A DNA stretch of 33,924 nucleotides, from assembly GCA_903953815.1 (NCBI GenBank), contig CAJBLA010000143.1:1-33924 (forward strand). The letters are read 5' to 3'. A program made the translations under genes and the position numbers. Below, one piece after another: positions 9,086 through 18,938 of this stretch; position 1 is the stretch's first letter; each line of letters begins with the position of its first letter. This stretch comes from an uncultured Bacteroidota bacterium (lineage in GTDB: Bacteria; Bacteroidota; Bacteroidia; Chitinophagales; Chitinophagaceae). The notes beneath the pieces are model-generated. The model was not told the DNA's origin and did no database searches. It saw only the letters and a list, made by a program, of their open reading frames with translations.

Positions 9086-9286
9086 TTAAAATCCGACAGC
9101 TGATTGAACTTTTTTTTATATTTTTATTATAAAATGATTATTAAATCATATAATATTGATAATCAATACTTTTAAATAATATTTAAAGTCGCATTTGGGG
9201 ATAAAATTAGCGGTGCTTTATATTATAAATAATAGTTTTAAATCATACATTTGAATGAGTCCTTCCCCTAATTAAAACTTCTTTTT

Positions 9287-10276
9287 ATGCCAATTGTACA
9301 TGCTGCTAGGTTAAGGATGAGATATTTAGACCAAATTCTGCGCAACCACAATAGAAAATATACTGTCCTTGAAATTAAGGATATGATTAACCTAAAAACG
9401 GGCATAGGTATTTCAAAAGAAACCGTCTATCAGGACTTACAATACTTGAAGCGTGAATTTGATGCAAAAATTATTAAAAACAGCTATAATCAATACTATT
9501 ACGAGGATGCAGAATTTTCAATTGAAAAAGCGCCATTAAGCGATGATGATAAAATATTGTTAGATGTTGCTACTAGTATTTTTAAGCAATTTAAATCATC
9601 TCCTATTTTTGAAAAGTTTGAAACTGTTATTAATAAAATACTTACCGGTAGTGCAATCACTAAAATAGAACGAAATACGATGGACTGTATTCAACCCGAG
9701 CAAACCCAAAGTGTGGTAGGTGTTGAATATATTGAACCTATTTTAAATGCAATTTTAGAGCGTAATTCCATAGAGATAGAATACCAAAAAGAAGGACAAA
9801 AGCCCGAAACCAAAATAATTTCACCCTATGTATTAAAGCAAGTTGATCATCATTGGTATATGATTGGATTTGATAATCTTAAAACTAGTTTAACCAAGAA
9901 CTATTCCTTGGATAAAATATTGTCAGTAAAGGTTTCTAAACAACCTTACTATGTGGATGAAAATTTTGATGCCAGCCAGTTTTTTAAATATTCATTTGGG
10001 ATTTATCATAACTATAATAACAAGCCTCAAAAAATTAAACTTGAATTTAAGGACCCTTATATTAATACAATTATCAACTACCCTTTAAGCCCTTATCAAA
10101 CCCATACCCTTAGTAAGGATGGTAAAAAGCTTACAGTAAACCTTGAATTGTATGATTCCTGGGAGATAGTTTCGGAAATACTTAAATATGGTGCTAGTGT
10201 TAGAGTGCTATCGCCAAAAAGTTTAGCTTTAAAGATAAAGGGGATAGCGGAGGAGATTGCGATGGGGTATAAATAA
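9287..10276 (+). CDS. WYL-domain HTH transcriptional regulator
   Basis: N-terminal HTH-like region (YTVLEIKDMINLKTGIGISKETVYQDLQYLKREFDA), C-terminal WYL-type NSIEIEYQKEGQ...ISPYVLKQVDHHWYMIGFD and VRVLSPKSLALKIKGIAEE. Confidence 0.88.
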   Translation: MPIVHAARLRMRYLDQILRNHNRKYTVLEIKDMINLKTGIGISKETVYQDLQYLKREFDAKIIKNSYNQYYYEDAEFSIEKAPLSDDDKILLDVATSIFKQFKSSPIFEKFETVINKILTGSAITKIERNTMDCIQPEQTQSVVGVEYIEPILNAILERNSIEIEYQKEGQKPETKIISPYVLKQVDHHWYMIGFDNLKTSLTKNYSLDKILSVKVSKQPYYVDENFDASQFFKYSFGIYHNYNNKPQKIKLEFKDPYINTIINYPLSPYQTHTLSKDGKKLTVNLELYDSWEIVSEILKYGASVRVLSPKSLALKIKGIAEEIAMGYK

Positions 10277-10296
10277 GGATTAGCAAATAAATTAAA

Positions 10297-10932
10297 ATGC
10301 AAGCAAGTACATTAATAAAAAAACTAAAAACTACCACCCTTCCTGAAACACTTACAATTAGGATTCACAGAGCCATTTCTTGGCTAAAAAGTGCAGAAAA
10401 ACAGGAAGAAAATTTAGATTTGAAATTCATCTCTCTATGGGTGTCATTTAATGCTTGCTATGCAGTTGACCTTAATGGGATTAGCTCTAAGCCAGAAAAA
10501 GCAAAATTGAGGGATTTTACAAGTAGTCTTGTTCAATTTGATCGTACCCGTTTATACAATTTATTTTGGGAGAAGTATAGCGGGCCTGTTAAAGTGTTAA
10601 TTGAGAATAAATTCGTTTTTGAAAAATTTTGGGAATATAATCGAGGTGAAGCCAATGACTATCTGCCTGCATTTAATAAATCTATCGCAAGTGCAACAAA
10701 CTGCCTATCCAAACAAAACATTGAGGGATTAATTGAAATTGTTTTGGAAAGGCTTTATACCCTTCGTAACCAATTAATTCATGGCGGAGCTACTTACAAT
10801 TCTAAGTTAAATAGGTCTCAATTAAGAGATGCCTGCAATATTATGCAATTGTTAGTTCCAATCATAATTGATATTATGCTCGATAACGGAGAGCATGATT
10901 GGGGGGAGATAGCTTATCCAGTGGTTTTATGA
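10297..10932 (+). CDS. HEPN (Apea-like) domain protein
   Basis: LKFISLWVSFNACYAV and C-terminal LYTLRNQLIHGGATY (RX4H). Confidence 0.75.
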   Translation: MQASTLIKKLKTTTLPETLTIRIHRAISWLKSAEKQEENLDLKFISLWVSFNACYAVDLNGISSKPEKAKLRDFTSSLVQFDRTRLYNLFWEKYSGPVKVLIENKFVFEKFWEYNRGEANDYLPAFNKSIASATNCLSKQNIEGLIEIVLERLYTLRNQLIHGGATYNSKLNRSQLRDACNIMQLLVPIIIDIMLDNGEHDWGEIAYPVVL

Positions 10933-13077
10933 TAAAATTAAATACTTTGTCATTACTGGATTAATCTTTGATGGATTCCAAACTAAAATTTCTGTATTCA
11001 ACTCGATTCTTGTTTCGCTTTCCCAAACTAATATTTTAATTTCTTTTTTATCATAATGATCATGTGACCATGCTCTCCCACTATAAACTGCAGGATTAGT
11101 CCAAAAATTGGAAATTGGTTTAAAATGCCATGGCATTATTTTAAATATATTTTTTGTACGAATGAAAAAATCGTTGAATAATGGATTAAGCTCATTTGCA
11201 ATGACATCTTCCGTTCTAATTATTTTATTATGATGAGAAGGTTTGTTTATTATATCGCTAATTCTATTAATTAAATTATAAAAATCTTTCCAATCAAACT
11301 CTGCTTTCCAATGAGAACCAAGGGCATAAATTATTTTATTTGCAGGGCCAACTGTAATATTTTCGATTTCTCTATCCCAATTGTTTCTTGACTGAAAACG
11401 AAAATCATTAATTTTAAGCAATACTAAATCATATAATTCATTCTTACTGTCTGGTAAATTAGAAGTAATTATTTTAATCAAATCTTTGAAATAACTCTCT
11501 AAACTAATCCTTAAACTATTCCATGTTTCAATTTTTGGATTTGATAAAACATAATTTCCGTCAACTTTTTCAAAAAAACTAACTAATGAAGTATCATATT
11601 CGATATGATCAGGTTTTACCCAACCTAAAGATTCAAGAAAATTGCTGTAATCGTTATTCAAATCGTGGTGAAATCCTAGTTCTTCAGAGATTTGTTCTAA
11701 CTCATCAGATCTGAAAAAGTCTAACATCATTTCTGCTAGCTTTCTTTTATCTCCATATTTGGAATTATCTTGTAAAAATAAATAATGTAAATAATCTGTA
11801 AATGAATCCCCGTTTAAAAATTCATTTGATTCAATGTCTTCAATTTCTATATTTGTATTGAAATGTTTATTAAGATACTTTGCATATGACTTCAAAAAAG
11901 GTGGATTACTAATCGATAACGATATTTTCCATCCAATCATTCTAGCATGATCCCAAACACAAATTTTTGACTCATTCCTGAATTCTTTCTCTAACTCAAT
12001 TAAGAAAATAGGTGAATATTCAATCACATTAACAATAAAATCATCAACTACTTTCCTATGTGATGGATTTTGTGTAAGATAAAGACTTTGCCAGTTTTTC
12101 TTATGCTCTTTAAAATCCGATTTGGCTCTTTTATATTCTTTATTTAAATCATAAATATTTTTGTCAATTTGAATGAGTTGTTCAATTAACATGCTCCTAA
12201 ACTGTTGATTCGCTTCCATTATCCATTTGTCAAAATCTGTAAGCAACGATTTGATTTCAGATTTAGGAATAAATCTAAAGGAATTAAAAACTTGAAGTAA
12301 ATTTTTTTCGATCTTATTATTGAAATCATTATATCTATTTAACTCAATACACTCTCTATATTTGAGAATTACTTCTTTTGCTAAATCTTTTTTATTATAT
12401 ATTATACAATATGACTCGTAAAATTTAAATAAATTTGAAAATTCGTTATTTATATCATGAGCAATTCTTAAAATGCTTTGAATTACTTCTAAATTAAATG
12501 GGGCCTCAATTAAAGTACTAATGTATTTATAACAGGTTTCGTAAATTTCAATTTTCCCTTTAGTTGGTTCAATTGGAATAGAATTCCTAAGCTTATTGTA
12601 ATTTAAATATGAAGGATAAATAACATTTGATGCTTCAATAATTGAAGTAAATTTTCCATTTAATAAAACATTGTTTAACTTATCTAGAATATTGAAAATA
12701 TTATCTACGTCAACGATTAAGCCCCAACCAGGTTGCGGGAATATACTACTCAATATAAGTAATGATTTACCTTTTTTATTAATATAACCATCTAATAATT
12801 TACTTATTTCATTTGAATCCGATGCTGATACCAACTTTGATTTAGTATTATATTTTTTATCCCCATTCGGATCTTCATTCTTTACAAAATAATTTCCTAA
12901 TAAGCGATATGGCTGGGCATTACTTATATCATTAAAAATTCTATAAATAGAATCAAGCTCATCCCAATTCCAATCTTGCCCTATTGGAATAACCCAAAAC
13001 AAAGAAGGCATTACTTTTTCGGAAGAAATTAGCTCTTGAATCTCTTTAGCTGAATAAGCACTTAATTGATAACCCAT
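10927..13077 (-). CDS. Large hypothetical protein (716 aa), no recognised domain
   Basis: Long ORF, 19 nt from the upstream gene; stop region overlaps the convergent HEPN gene by 6 bp. Confidence 0.85.
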   Translation of the reverse strand: MGYQLSAYSAKEIQELISSEKVMPSLFWVIPIGQDWNWDELDSIYRIFNDISNAQPYRLLGNYFVKNEDPNGDKKYNTKSKLVSASDSNEISKLLDGYINKKGKSLLILSSIFPQPGWGLIVDVDNIFNILDKLNNVLLNGKFTSIIEASNVIYPSYLNYNKLRNSIPIEPTKGKIEIYETCYKYISTLIEAPFNLEVIQSILRIAHDINNEFSNLFKFYESYCIIYNKKDLAKEVILKYRECIELNRYNDFNNKIEKNLLQVFNSFRFIPKSEIKSLLTDFDKWIMEANQQFRSMLIEQLIQIDKNIYDLNKEYKRAKSDFKEHKKNWQSLYLTQNPSHRKVVDDFIVNVIEYSPIFLIELEKEFRNESKICVWDHARMIGWKISLSISNPPFLKSYAKYLNKHFNTNIEIEDIESNEFLNGDSFTDYLHYLFLQDNSKYGDKRKLAEMMLDFFRSDELEQISEELGFHHDLNNDYSNFLESLGWVKPDHIEYDTSLVSFFEKVDGNYVLSNPKIETWNSLRISLESYFKDLIKIITSNLPDSKNELYDLVLLKINDFRFQSRNNWDREIENITVGPANKIIYALGSHWKAEFDWKDFYNLINRISDIINKPSHHNKIIRTEDVIANELNPLFNDFFIRTKNIFKIMPWHFKPISNFWTNPAVYSGRAWSHDHYDKKEIKILVWESETRIELNTEILVWNPSKINPVMTKYLILS

Positions 13078-13096
13078 AATCGATTAATTTAAAAAG

Positions 13097-13483
13097 TTAC
13101 AAACCAAATTTATCGAAATTTTCATCATTAAACCCTAAATCTCTTTGTACATTAATCGCGAAAGCTCGATTGTTATTGGGTTCAAGTTTTGTATTATTAT
13201 TAATTAAATAGCGATTCTCTCTGCCAACTTCCATAATTAATTGATGGTATTTGATTTTTGCATTTTCTAACTGCTTGATTGTCAATTTTCTAGTTGATTC
13301 TAATCTTCCTGTTACTAAAATAATTATAAAACCTAATTGATTCCATTTATTAAAATGTTCAATAACACCTGGCAAAAGTTCAAATTTATTTTCATCTAAC
13401 TCATTAAATTTTTCTTGTTTAAAAATTGTACCGTCAATGTCACAAAATATTGTTCTAGTGTTTTGATTTAATCCCATAGTCAT
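13097..13483 (-). CDS. HAD-superfamily hydrolase
   Basis: TIFCDIDGTIFK (DxDGT), IIILVTGRLESTRKLTIKQL. Confidence 0.85.
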   Translation of the reverse strand: MTMGLNQNTRTIFCDIDGTIFKQEKFNELDENKFELLPGVIEHFNKWNQLGFIIILVTGRLESTRKLTIKQLENAKIKYHQLIMEVGRENRYLINNNTKLEPNNNRAFAINVQRDLGFNDENFDKFGL

Positions 13484-13493
13484 TAATTTTTGT

Positions 13494-14411
13494 TCATAAT
13501 TTTTTTAATTCACTATCACTCGCATAAGGCACTTTGGCACTTGTTACCACTTTAGAGGCTTTATCCAAATGCACATCCTGGTCATCACAGAAAAAGTCAA
13601 CCCCGGCAGCTTCTAGTATTTTATCCTTTGATAGCCCTCCTAAAAAGTGGGTTTCGTGTATGTAAACACCCCAGGATCGTAATGTTTTAACTACCCTTTG
13701 TATTGCATCTCCTGACCTAGCAGTAATGATTGCCAATTTTAGGGGAGATAGCTCTACAGGTCCAGGTATAAATTGTTGGATTTGAGATAGCTTATGTAGT
13801 AATTTTGCAAAAGGACCCGCTGGCAGTGGTACGTCCTCATTGTCTTTTTCATGTTGTAAAAATGAAGCTAATCCTTCTGTCTTATACCTATATTCCGAGG
13901 AAGTAAATAATACCTCATCGGCGTCAAATCCAAACTTTACAATATTGGGATTGGTGATTACTTTATCAGGGGCATTTAAAATAAGAGCAGCTGCTGCTAG
14001 TTTTGAGTCAATTACTGCTTGTACATCTGTTTCATCTCTTGATAAAAACAAGTCAACGCCATAACCGGGTAAATATGTGCTAATTGGATTACCTCCTGTG
14101 AATGCCATTCTAGTGATATCTAATCCATGTTTATTTATTGAATTCATGACACGCATGCCCGTTTCAGGACTGTTTGTTGACATGACTACAATTTCAACTA
14201 TTTGCTTACTTGCAATTTTGTTTAATGCCAATAGCTTTTCGATTAAATAAAAGGCTGCACCTGGTGCTAATACTATATGCTCATTCTCCTCCTGGTATTT
14301 TCTAAATGCTACTATCCCTTCCTTGGTGAATATTTCATTTTCATGTTCTAATGAAAATAAACTTCTGGAGGAAACGCCTATTACTAATATTTCAGATAAA
14401 TCAACTGGCAT
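13494..14411 (-). CDS. 5'-nucleotidase (cytosolic 5'-nucleotidase-like, PF06189 type)
   Basis: FGFDADEVLFTSSEYRYKTEGL, LAIITARSGDAIQRVVKTLRSWGVYIHETHFLGGLSKDKILEAAGVDFFCDDQDVHL. Confidence 0.85.
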   Translation of the reverse strand: MPVDLSEILVIGVSSRSLFSLEHENEIFTKEGIVAFRKYQEENEHIVLAPGAAFYLIEKLLALNKIASKQIVEIVVMSTNSPETGMRVMNSINKHGLDITRMAFTGGNPISTYLPGYGVDLFLSRDETDVQAVIDSKLAAAALILNAPDKVITNPNIVKFGFDADEVLFTSSEYRYKTEGLASFLQHEKDNEDVPLPAGPFAKLLHKLSQIQQFIPGPVELSPLKLAIITARSGDAIQRVVKTLRSWGVYIHETHFLGGLSKDKILEAAGVDFFCDDQDVHLDKASKVVTSAKVPYASDSELKKL

Positions 14412-14413
14412 TG

Positions 14414-16444
14414 TTATTCTTGGTCGTTTAAAAGCATCATTCCTTCAACCAAAAAGCACATGGCCATGGTGTCTAACTCACAATAACGAAGTAGTGCTTC
14501 CTTTAATCTTAATCTTGCCTCTTCCGGTATGTGGGTGTATTGTAAATATGCATATGCACTTAATGCTGCACCGCCATCGGCAATGCCATCCATATCGTCA
14601 AAGTATTCATCCAATTCATCTCGGTCGTAGCCTTCAAAAATTGTAGGTAATGTTTTATAGGGGTCATTATTATAAGCTTGATTAATCCATTGATGATCGT
14701 CAAAGTTCAAGCTTTTAATAGCTAATTGTTTACCATAGATACCCAATGTTCCATATTTAGTTTTTAAATAAGGTACATCGTTGATTATTGAAGGTAGTAC
14801 AAACTTAAGTCCTACCTTGCCTTTTGAAAAAGGGGAATAATATAAGCGTTGAACTACATCATATAAATCAACCATATTTCTAGCGCCACTAACATAATTT
14901 TTACCATCTTCTTTATGTCTAGTTATTAAATCAATAAAGTCCAATAATTCAGATTTTTCAGGGTCTGCTACTTCTAACTCACCTGATACTATTTGACCAT
15001 GAATCATTCTTAAATAAGTATTTTCATGATTGTGGTATCTGAAAATTGTACCATTGTTTTTACTTAAAGATTGCTTTAGAGTTCTAATGAATTCTAAATT
15101 TGGAAAAACACCCTTTTCAAAATTGATGTACTCGCCAACATGTTCAATACGTCCATCCTTATGCATTAAATGATGCGACCATTGAAAAGCCACCCCACTG
15201 TATGGTGTCTTATTAATATAAAAAGGCAATGCACTGGTGGAAGTTTCAAAATCAATGTGATTTAAAGGCCATACCCAAGTGGCAGCCTCTGCATCAAAGT
15301 TATCTTTGTCAAAGTAATAATTAGTGTCCTTTGCTTTTTCCTTTTCCACTTGCTTACATCGTCTAGCATACTGATCTAAGCCAATTTTGTCTTTTTTTGT
15401 TGGTTCAGTTCCTAAGTCCGTATTTTCAAGGCGTTCCATTAGATAAATACCTTCATTCAAAGCGTTATCCATTCTTCCCTGCCAAACATCAATAGTCCAA
15501 GGGGATTGTAATAAATTATCTGCGTACTGACTTATATGTTTCCAACACTCTAATCTTCCATCTTTTAAACCATCTCCTTTTCCTGTCTTCACCCAAAATG
15601 AACATGATTTACAACTCATTGTAAGTGGAGAAAATTTTCGCTCGTCGTTTACATATATTTCTTCACAGTAGTTAACAAATTCCTCAAAAGTATACTCCTC
15701 GTTTAAAGTAGTTGGTACTTTATATTTATTCCATATTTTTTCAACTGTATCATCTGTATTCACAACAGCTAAGATAGATGCTCCTAATTGCGCCTTTGTG
15801 ACATTTGAGATATCAACAGATACCCTTCCGTCATCATCTTTAACAATTTGAAATATTTGATTCAACCCGTTAACTGTTGCTTTTTTTGCCTTATCCACCA
15901 ATAACAAATGTGAATTAACCCTATAGTCAGGGAAAGCTTTTGATACTACATATTTTTGAAATGCAATATCATATAAATAGGGCGCCCATTTGGAATTGAT
16001 GCCCTCCGTTGCTTTACCTAAATATGATATAAACGAAAGTTCGTTTTCAACATCGCTATTCCAACTTTTAGCTTTTACTTCATAAATGTCAATTACTTTA
16101 CCAACTGCATGTTTTACAATAATATCAGCTCTAATAAATAATTGATTGTATCTAAAAGCCCCTTCAGCAATTACTACCTTACCAGCCCTTGCTAGCTTTT
16201 CATTGGTAATACGAATTGATTCATCATAATCTAAGGTTTCAACAATAATATCATCAGCAATTGGGTTATCACAAAATTCAAATAATGCCAATGCGCCAGT
16301 TTGATGGCCACCTTCAGCTAATGCTTGTAAAAATTTATCATCAATTTTTTGATCAGCATATTCATTCTTTTTCCCCGTGTAATACAACTTAGTTACACAT
16401 TCTAACCCTGATTTGAACTTTGATTTTGTAAGATATCTTGCCAT
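14414..16444 (-). CDS. Cas4-like PD-(D/E)XK plus DEDD-exonuclease-like fusion (DUF2779 type)
   Basis: Start MARYLTKSKFKSGLECVTKLYYTGK at 16444 preferred over 16495; DIYEVKAKS nuclease core; MSCKSCSF...LECWK cysteines; NHIDFETSTSALPF and LRYCELDTMAM RNase H-like motifs. Confidence 0.82.
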   Translation of the reverse strand: MARYLTKSKFKSGLECVTKLYYTGKKNEYADQKIDDKFLQALAEGGHQTGALALFEFCDNPIADDIIVETLDYDESIRITNEKLARAGKVVIAEGAFRYNQLFIRADIIVKHAVGKVIDIYEVKAKSWNSDVENELSFISYLGKATEGINSKWAPYLYDIAFQKYVVSKAFPDYRVNSHLLLVDKAKKATVNGLNQIFQIVKDDDGRVSVDISNVTKAQLGASILAVVNTDDTVEKIWNKYKVPTTLNEEYTFEEFVNYCEEIYVNDERKFSPLTMSCKSCSFWVKTGKGDGLKDGRLECWKHISQYADNLLQSPWTIDVWQGRMDNALNEGIYLMERLENTDLGTEPTKKDKIGLDQYARRCKQVEKEKAKDTNYYFDKDNFDAEAATWVWPLNHIDFETSTSALPFYINKTPYSGVAFQWSHHLMHKDGRIEHVGEYINFEKGVFPNLEFIRTLKQSLSKNNGTIFRYHNHENTYLRMIHGQIVSGELEVADPEKSELLDFIDLITRHKEDGKNYVSGARNMVDLYDVVQRLYYSPFSKGKVGLKFVLPSIINDVPYLKTKYGTLGIYGKQLAIKSLNFDDHQWINQAYNNDPYKTLPTIFEGYDRDELDEYFDDMDGIADGGAALSAYAYLQYTHIPEEARLRLKEALLRYCELDTMAMCFLVEGMMLLNDQE

Positions 16445-16454
16445 GTTGATTAAT

Positions 16455-18932
16455 TTAAATATTAATAATATTACCCCTAGTAAATTGACTTGCATGTGAA
16501 TTATGACAAGTAAAAATTAGCACTTGTTTATTTTCCGCATAATCTTCAAAACAACTTACCGCATTTTGTTGTCTTCCTTCATCAAAATCAACCATTGGGT
16601 CATCGAACACTAAAAATCCGTCATTATTTTCTAATAAGTAATCTGCCATACTTAATCTTACAGCCAGACCCATTATACCAGAAGTGCCTTGAGATAATAG
16701 TTGAAATGGTAATTCTTTATTTTCTGCTACATTTACAACCATGTTTGGTGCCAATTTTTGTTCACTGTGAAATACATATTTACCACCACTTAGGGTATTC
16801 AAATATGTATTTAATTTATTGTGATAGTTTATATAAGGCGCATTTTGGGCATTTAGTAAAATATTTTTCAACTTATCTAAGGCCGATTTTAGGGAAATAG
16901 CTTCTTGGATTAAACTTTCTTTTTGTCTTGTTTTATCATTAATCTCTTGCTCTTTTTCCTCCGTGGTATAATTTATCGGGTTGCCTTCTAATATTTGCTT
17001 CTGTGTAAGTTTATCAGTTAATGAAACACTATTAGTATTATACCTTTCTTTTCTTGTTTCGAAAGTTGTGTTTAGAGTATCAAAATTTATTCCATCTGGG
17101 ATGGCTGCTAAACCATCAATCTGTGCTTGTTTTGCACTAATTTCATTAATCTTAGTAGCTATTGCTTGTACAATATCAATGACTCCTTGATATTGTTTTT
17201 TTAGATTTTCTAACTCTAGTTTGTGCTTATTAACTGCTATTTTTGATTGATTCAATTGCGTTGTAATTGAATTTTTCAAGTCAGTTAATTCTTCAACACC
17301 TCTAGTTAAGGGCAAGTTATTGATACTATCAACCTCAGCTTTTAAGGCCTCTAAGCTTCTGCCATTTAGTACTGCTTGCAATTCGGTATTTCTACTGCTC
17401 TTCACTTGCATTGCTGTATTGTAATTATTATTTAATGCTCTTAGCGCATCCATAGAATCAACCTTATATGAAATAAATATTTCTTTTAATTTCAATTCAA
17501 AATTCTTAATATCATTTTCTAATTGTAATATTTTTTCAACACTTGGTTTGATTTTAATTTTTACTGAATTAGTTGATAGTTTAACAGTTCCACTGCAGTC
17601 AATATCAATTGGGCTATTAGGTAATAATTGAATATTTTCATCTGGTAAATTTTCTTTAGTTACAACAAGATTATTTGTTTGTAACGCTTCAACCTGAATA
17701 ATAAATTTTTGTGCATTATTTAACGCATCTAAATTGGATTTCTTAATGTTTAAGTCATTTTGAATAGTTTCAACATCTGTCAAATTTGTATTAGTAATTT
17801 GTGGGGTATTTGATAATGCCAAATTAGCTGCAATAAATTGTGTATTCAAATCACTTGCGCGATTAAATTCATTGATTAAATTAATGGCACCTGCACGACT
17901 TTTTGAATTTTTTAATTCCGAATCTATACTTTGTAATTGCAGCGTATAATCATTAATTTGTTGTTCCAGGGCTGGTAACTGATTTTCACAATTTACCCAT
18001 GTATTTTGCTTATTCATTAATGATGCCTGCTGATCCACTAATAATTGTTTTTCAGCCAATAATCCTGAAGTTCTTTTGAAGCTCTCAATTTGCGGTTCTG
18101 TATCACTTATATAAAGTAAGTCTTCATTTACACTTATCCTTAAACTTCTAATGCTATTGACTAATTCATCTAGTTTATTGTCATAAGAAATTACAGCATC
18201 TAATTCTTTTTGATGATTATGAATTTCATAGGCTAATATTAATATTTTTCCTCTTGATTGAGTTCTTGGATAATCGTAACTACCTAGTCCATCGCCACCT
18301 ATAACTGGCGCATTATTATCAAAGTCCCAATTTTGAGAAATAGAATTTCGGTTGAATTCAAGTTTAGCAATAATATCTTGTGGCTGTATATTTGCAGTAT
18401 TCATTATTGCATTTATAATAATACTGTCTACATTTGCCTTAATTTCATTCGCATCTGAGTCTTTTGGATTATTTAACAACTCCAAAGTTTTTGCAATTTT
18501 TGATTGATTTACGAATAAAACATCTTTGAGAGATGCTTTATTAACTTTTATAAGTGTATCAAGCAATGCCTGCACATTAGCTTCATTTTCAATAGGTGCA
18601 TCATTCCCTTTTATAAGTTTAGAAGAATGGTTTGTTACTTTCCATGTTTTATATAATTTATAAACAACAGCATCAGACTCAAATGTTAATTCAATAGATA
18701 TTGAATCGCCTTTTGAATTATTTGTATTGATGGGAAAACAATCTCCCATCAATTTATTTAAATTATTTTCAGTAAGATCGGTTTTAACTAATAATGCTGA
18801 CTGTATCGCCTTAATCAAGGTTGACTTTCCACCTTCATTAGGTCCTTTAATTACATTCAAACCTTCATTAAAAATATAAGATTTATTAATCACACCAGCA
18901 AAGGCATTTAATTTAATATTGATCAATTTCAT
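16455..18932 (-). CDS. YhaN/SbcC/Rad50-like SMC-type ATPase without zinc hook
   Basis: Walker A VIKGPNEGGKSTLIKA, long coiled coil, signature LSQGTSGIMGLAVRLSMADYL, Walker B GFLVFDDPMVDFDEGRQ, no CXXC in the coiled coil. Confidence 0.87.
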   Translation of the reverse strand: MKLINIKLNAFAGVINKSYIFNEGLNVIKGPNEGGKSTLIKAIQSALLVKTDLTENNLNKLMGDCFPINTNNSKGDSISIELTFESDAVVYKLYKTWKVTNHSSKLIKGNDAPIENEANVQALLDTLIKVNKASLKDVLFVNQSKIAKTLELLNNPKDSDANEIKANVDSIIINAIMNTANIQPQDIIAKLEFNRNSISQNWDFDNNAPVIGGDGLGSYDYPRTQSRGKILILAYEIHNHQKELDAVISYDNKLDELVNSIRSLRISVNEDLLYISDTEPQIESFKRTSGLLAEKQLLVDQQASLMNKQNTWVNCENQLPALEQQINDYTLQLQSIDSELKNSKSRAGAINLINEFNRASDLNTQFIAANLALSNTPQITNTNLTDVETIQNDLNIKKSNLDALNNAQKFIIQVEALQTNNLVVTKENLPDENIQLLPNSPIDIDCSGTVKLSTNSVKIKIKPSVEKILQLENDIKNFELKLKEIFISYKVDSMDALRALNNNYNTAMQVKSSRNTELQAVLNGRSLEALKAEVDSINNLPLTRGVEELTDLKNSITTQLNQSKIAVNKHKLELENLKKQYQGVIDIVQAIATKINEISAKQAQIDGLAAIPDGINFDTLNTTFETRKERYNTNSVSLTDKLTQKQILEGNPINYTTEEKEQEINDKTRQKESLIQEAISLKSALDKLKNILLNAQNAPYINYHNKLNTYLNTLSGGKYVFHSEQKLAPNMVVNVAENKELPFQLLSQGTSGIMGLAVRLSMADYLLENNDGFLVFDDPMVDFDEGRQQNAVSCFEDYAENKQVLIFTCHNSHASQFTRGNIINI

Positions 18933-18938
18933 GTTCTT

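Noticed and set aside
16445-16495. Upstream start of the DUF2779 ORF at 16495
   Set aside because: Would overlap the YhaN-like gene; MARYLTKSKFKSGLEC at 16444 matches the usual Cas4-like N-terminus.
13840-17190. Plus-strand ORFs 13840, 14323, 16595 and 16981
   Set aside because: Shadow ORFs antisense to well-supported nucleotidase, DUF2779 and YhaN-like genes.
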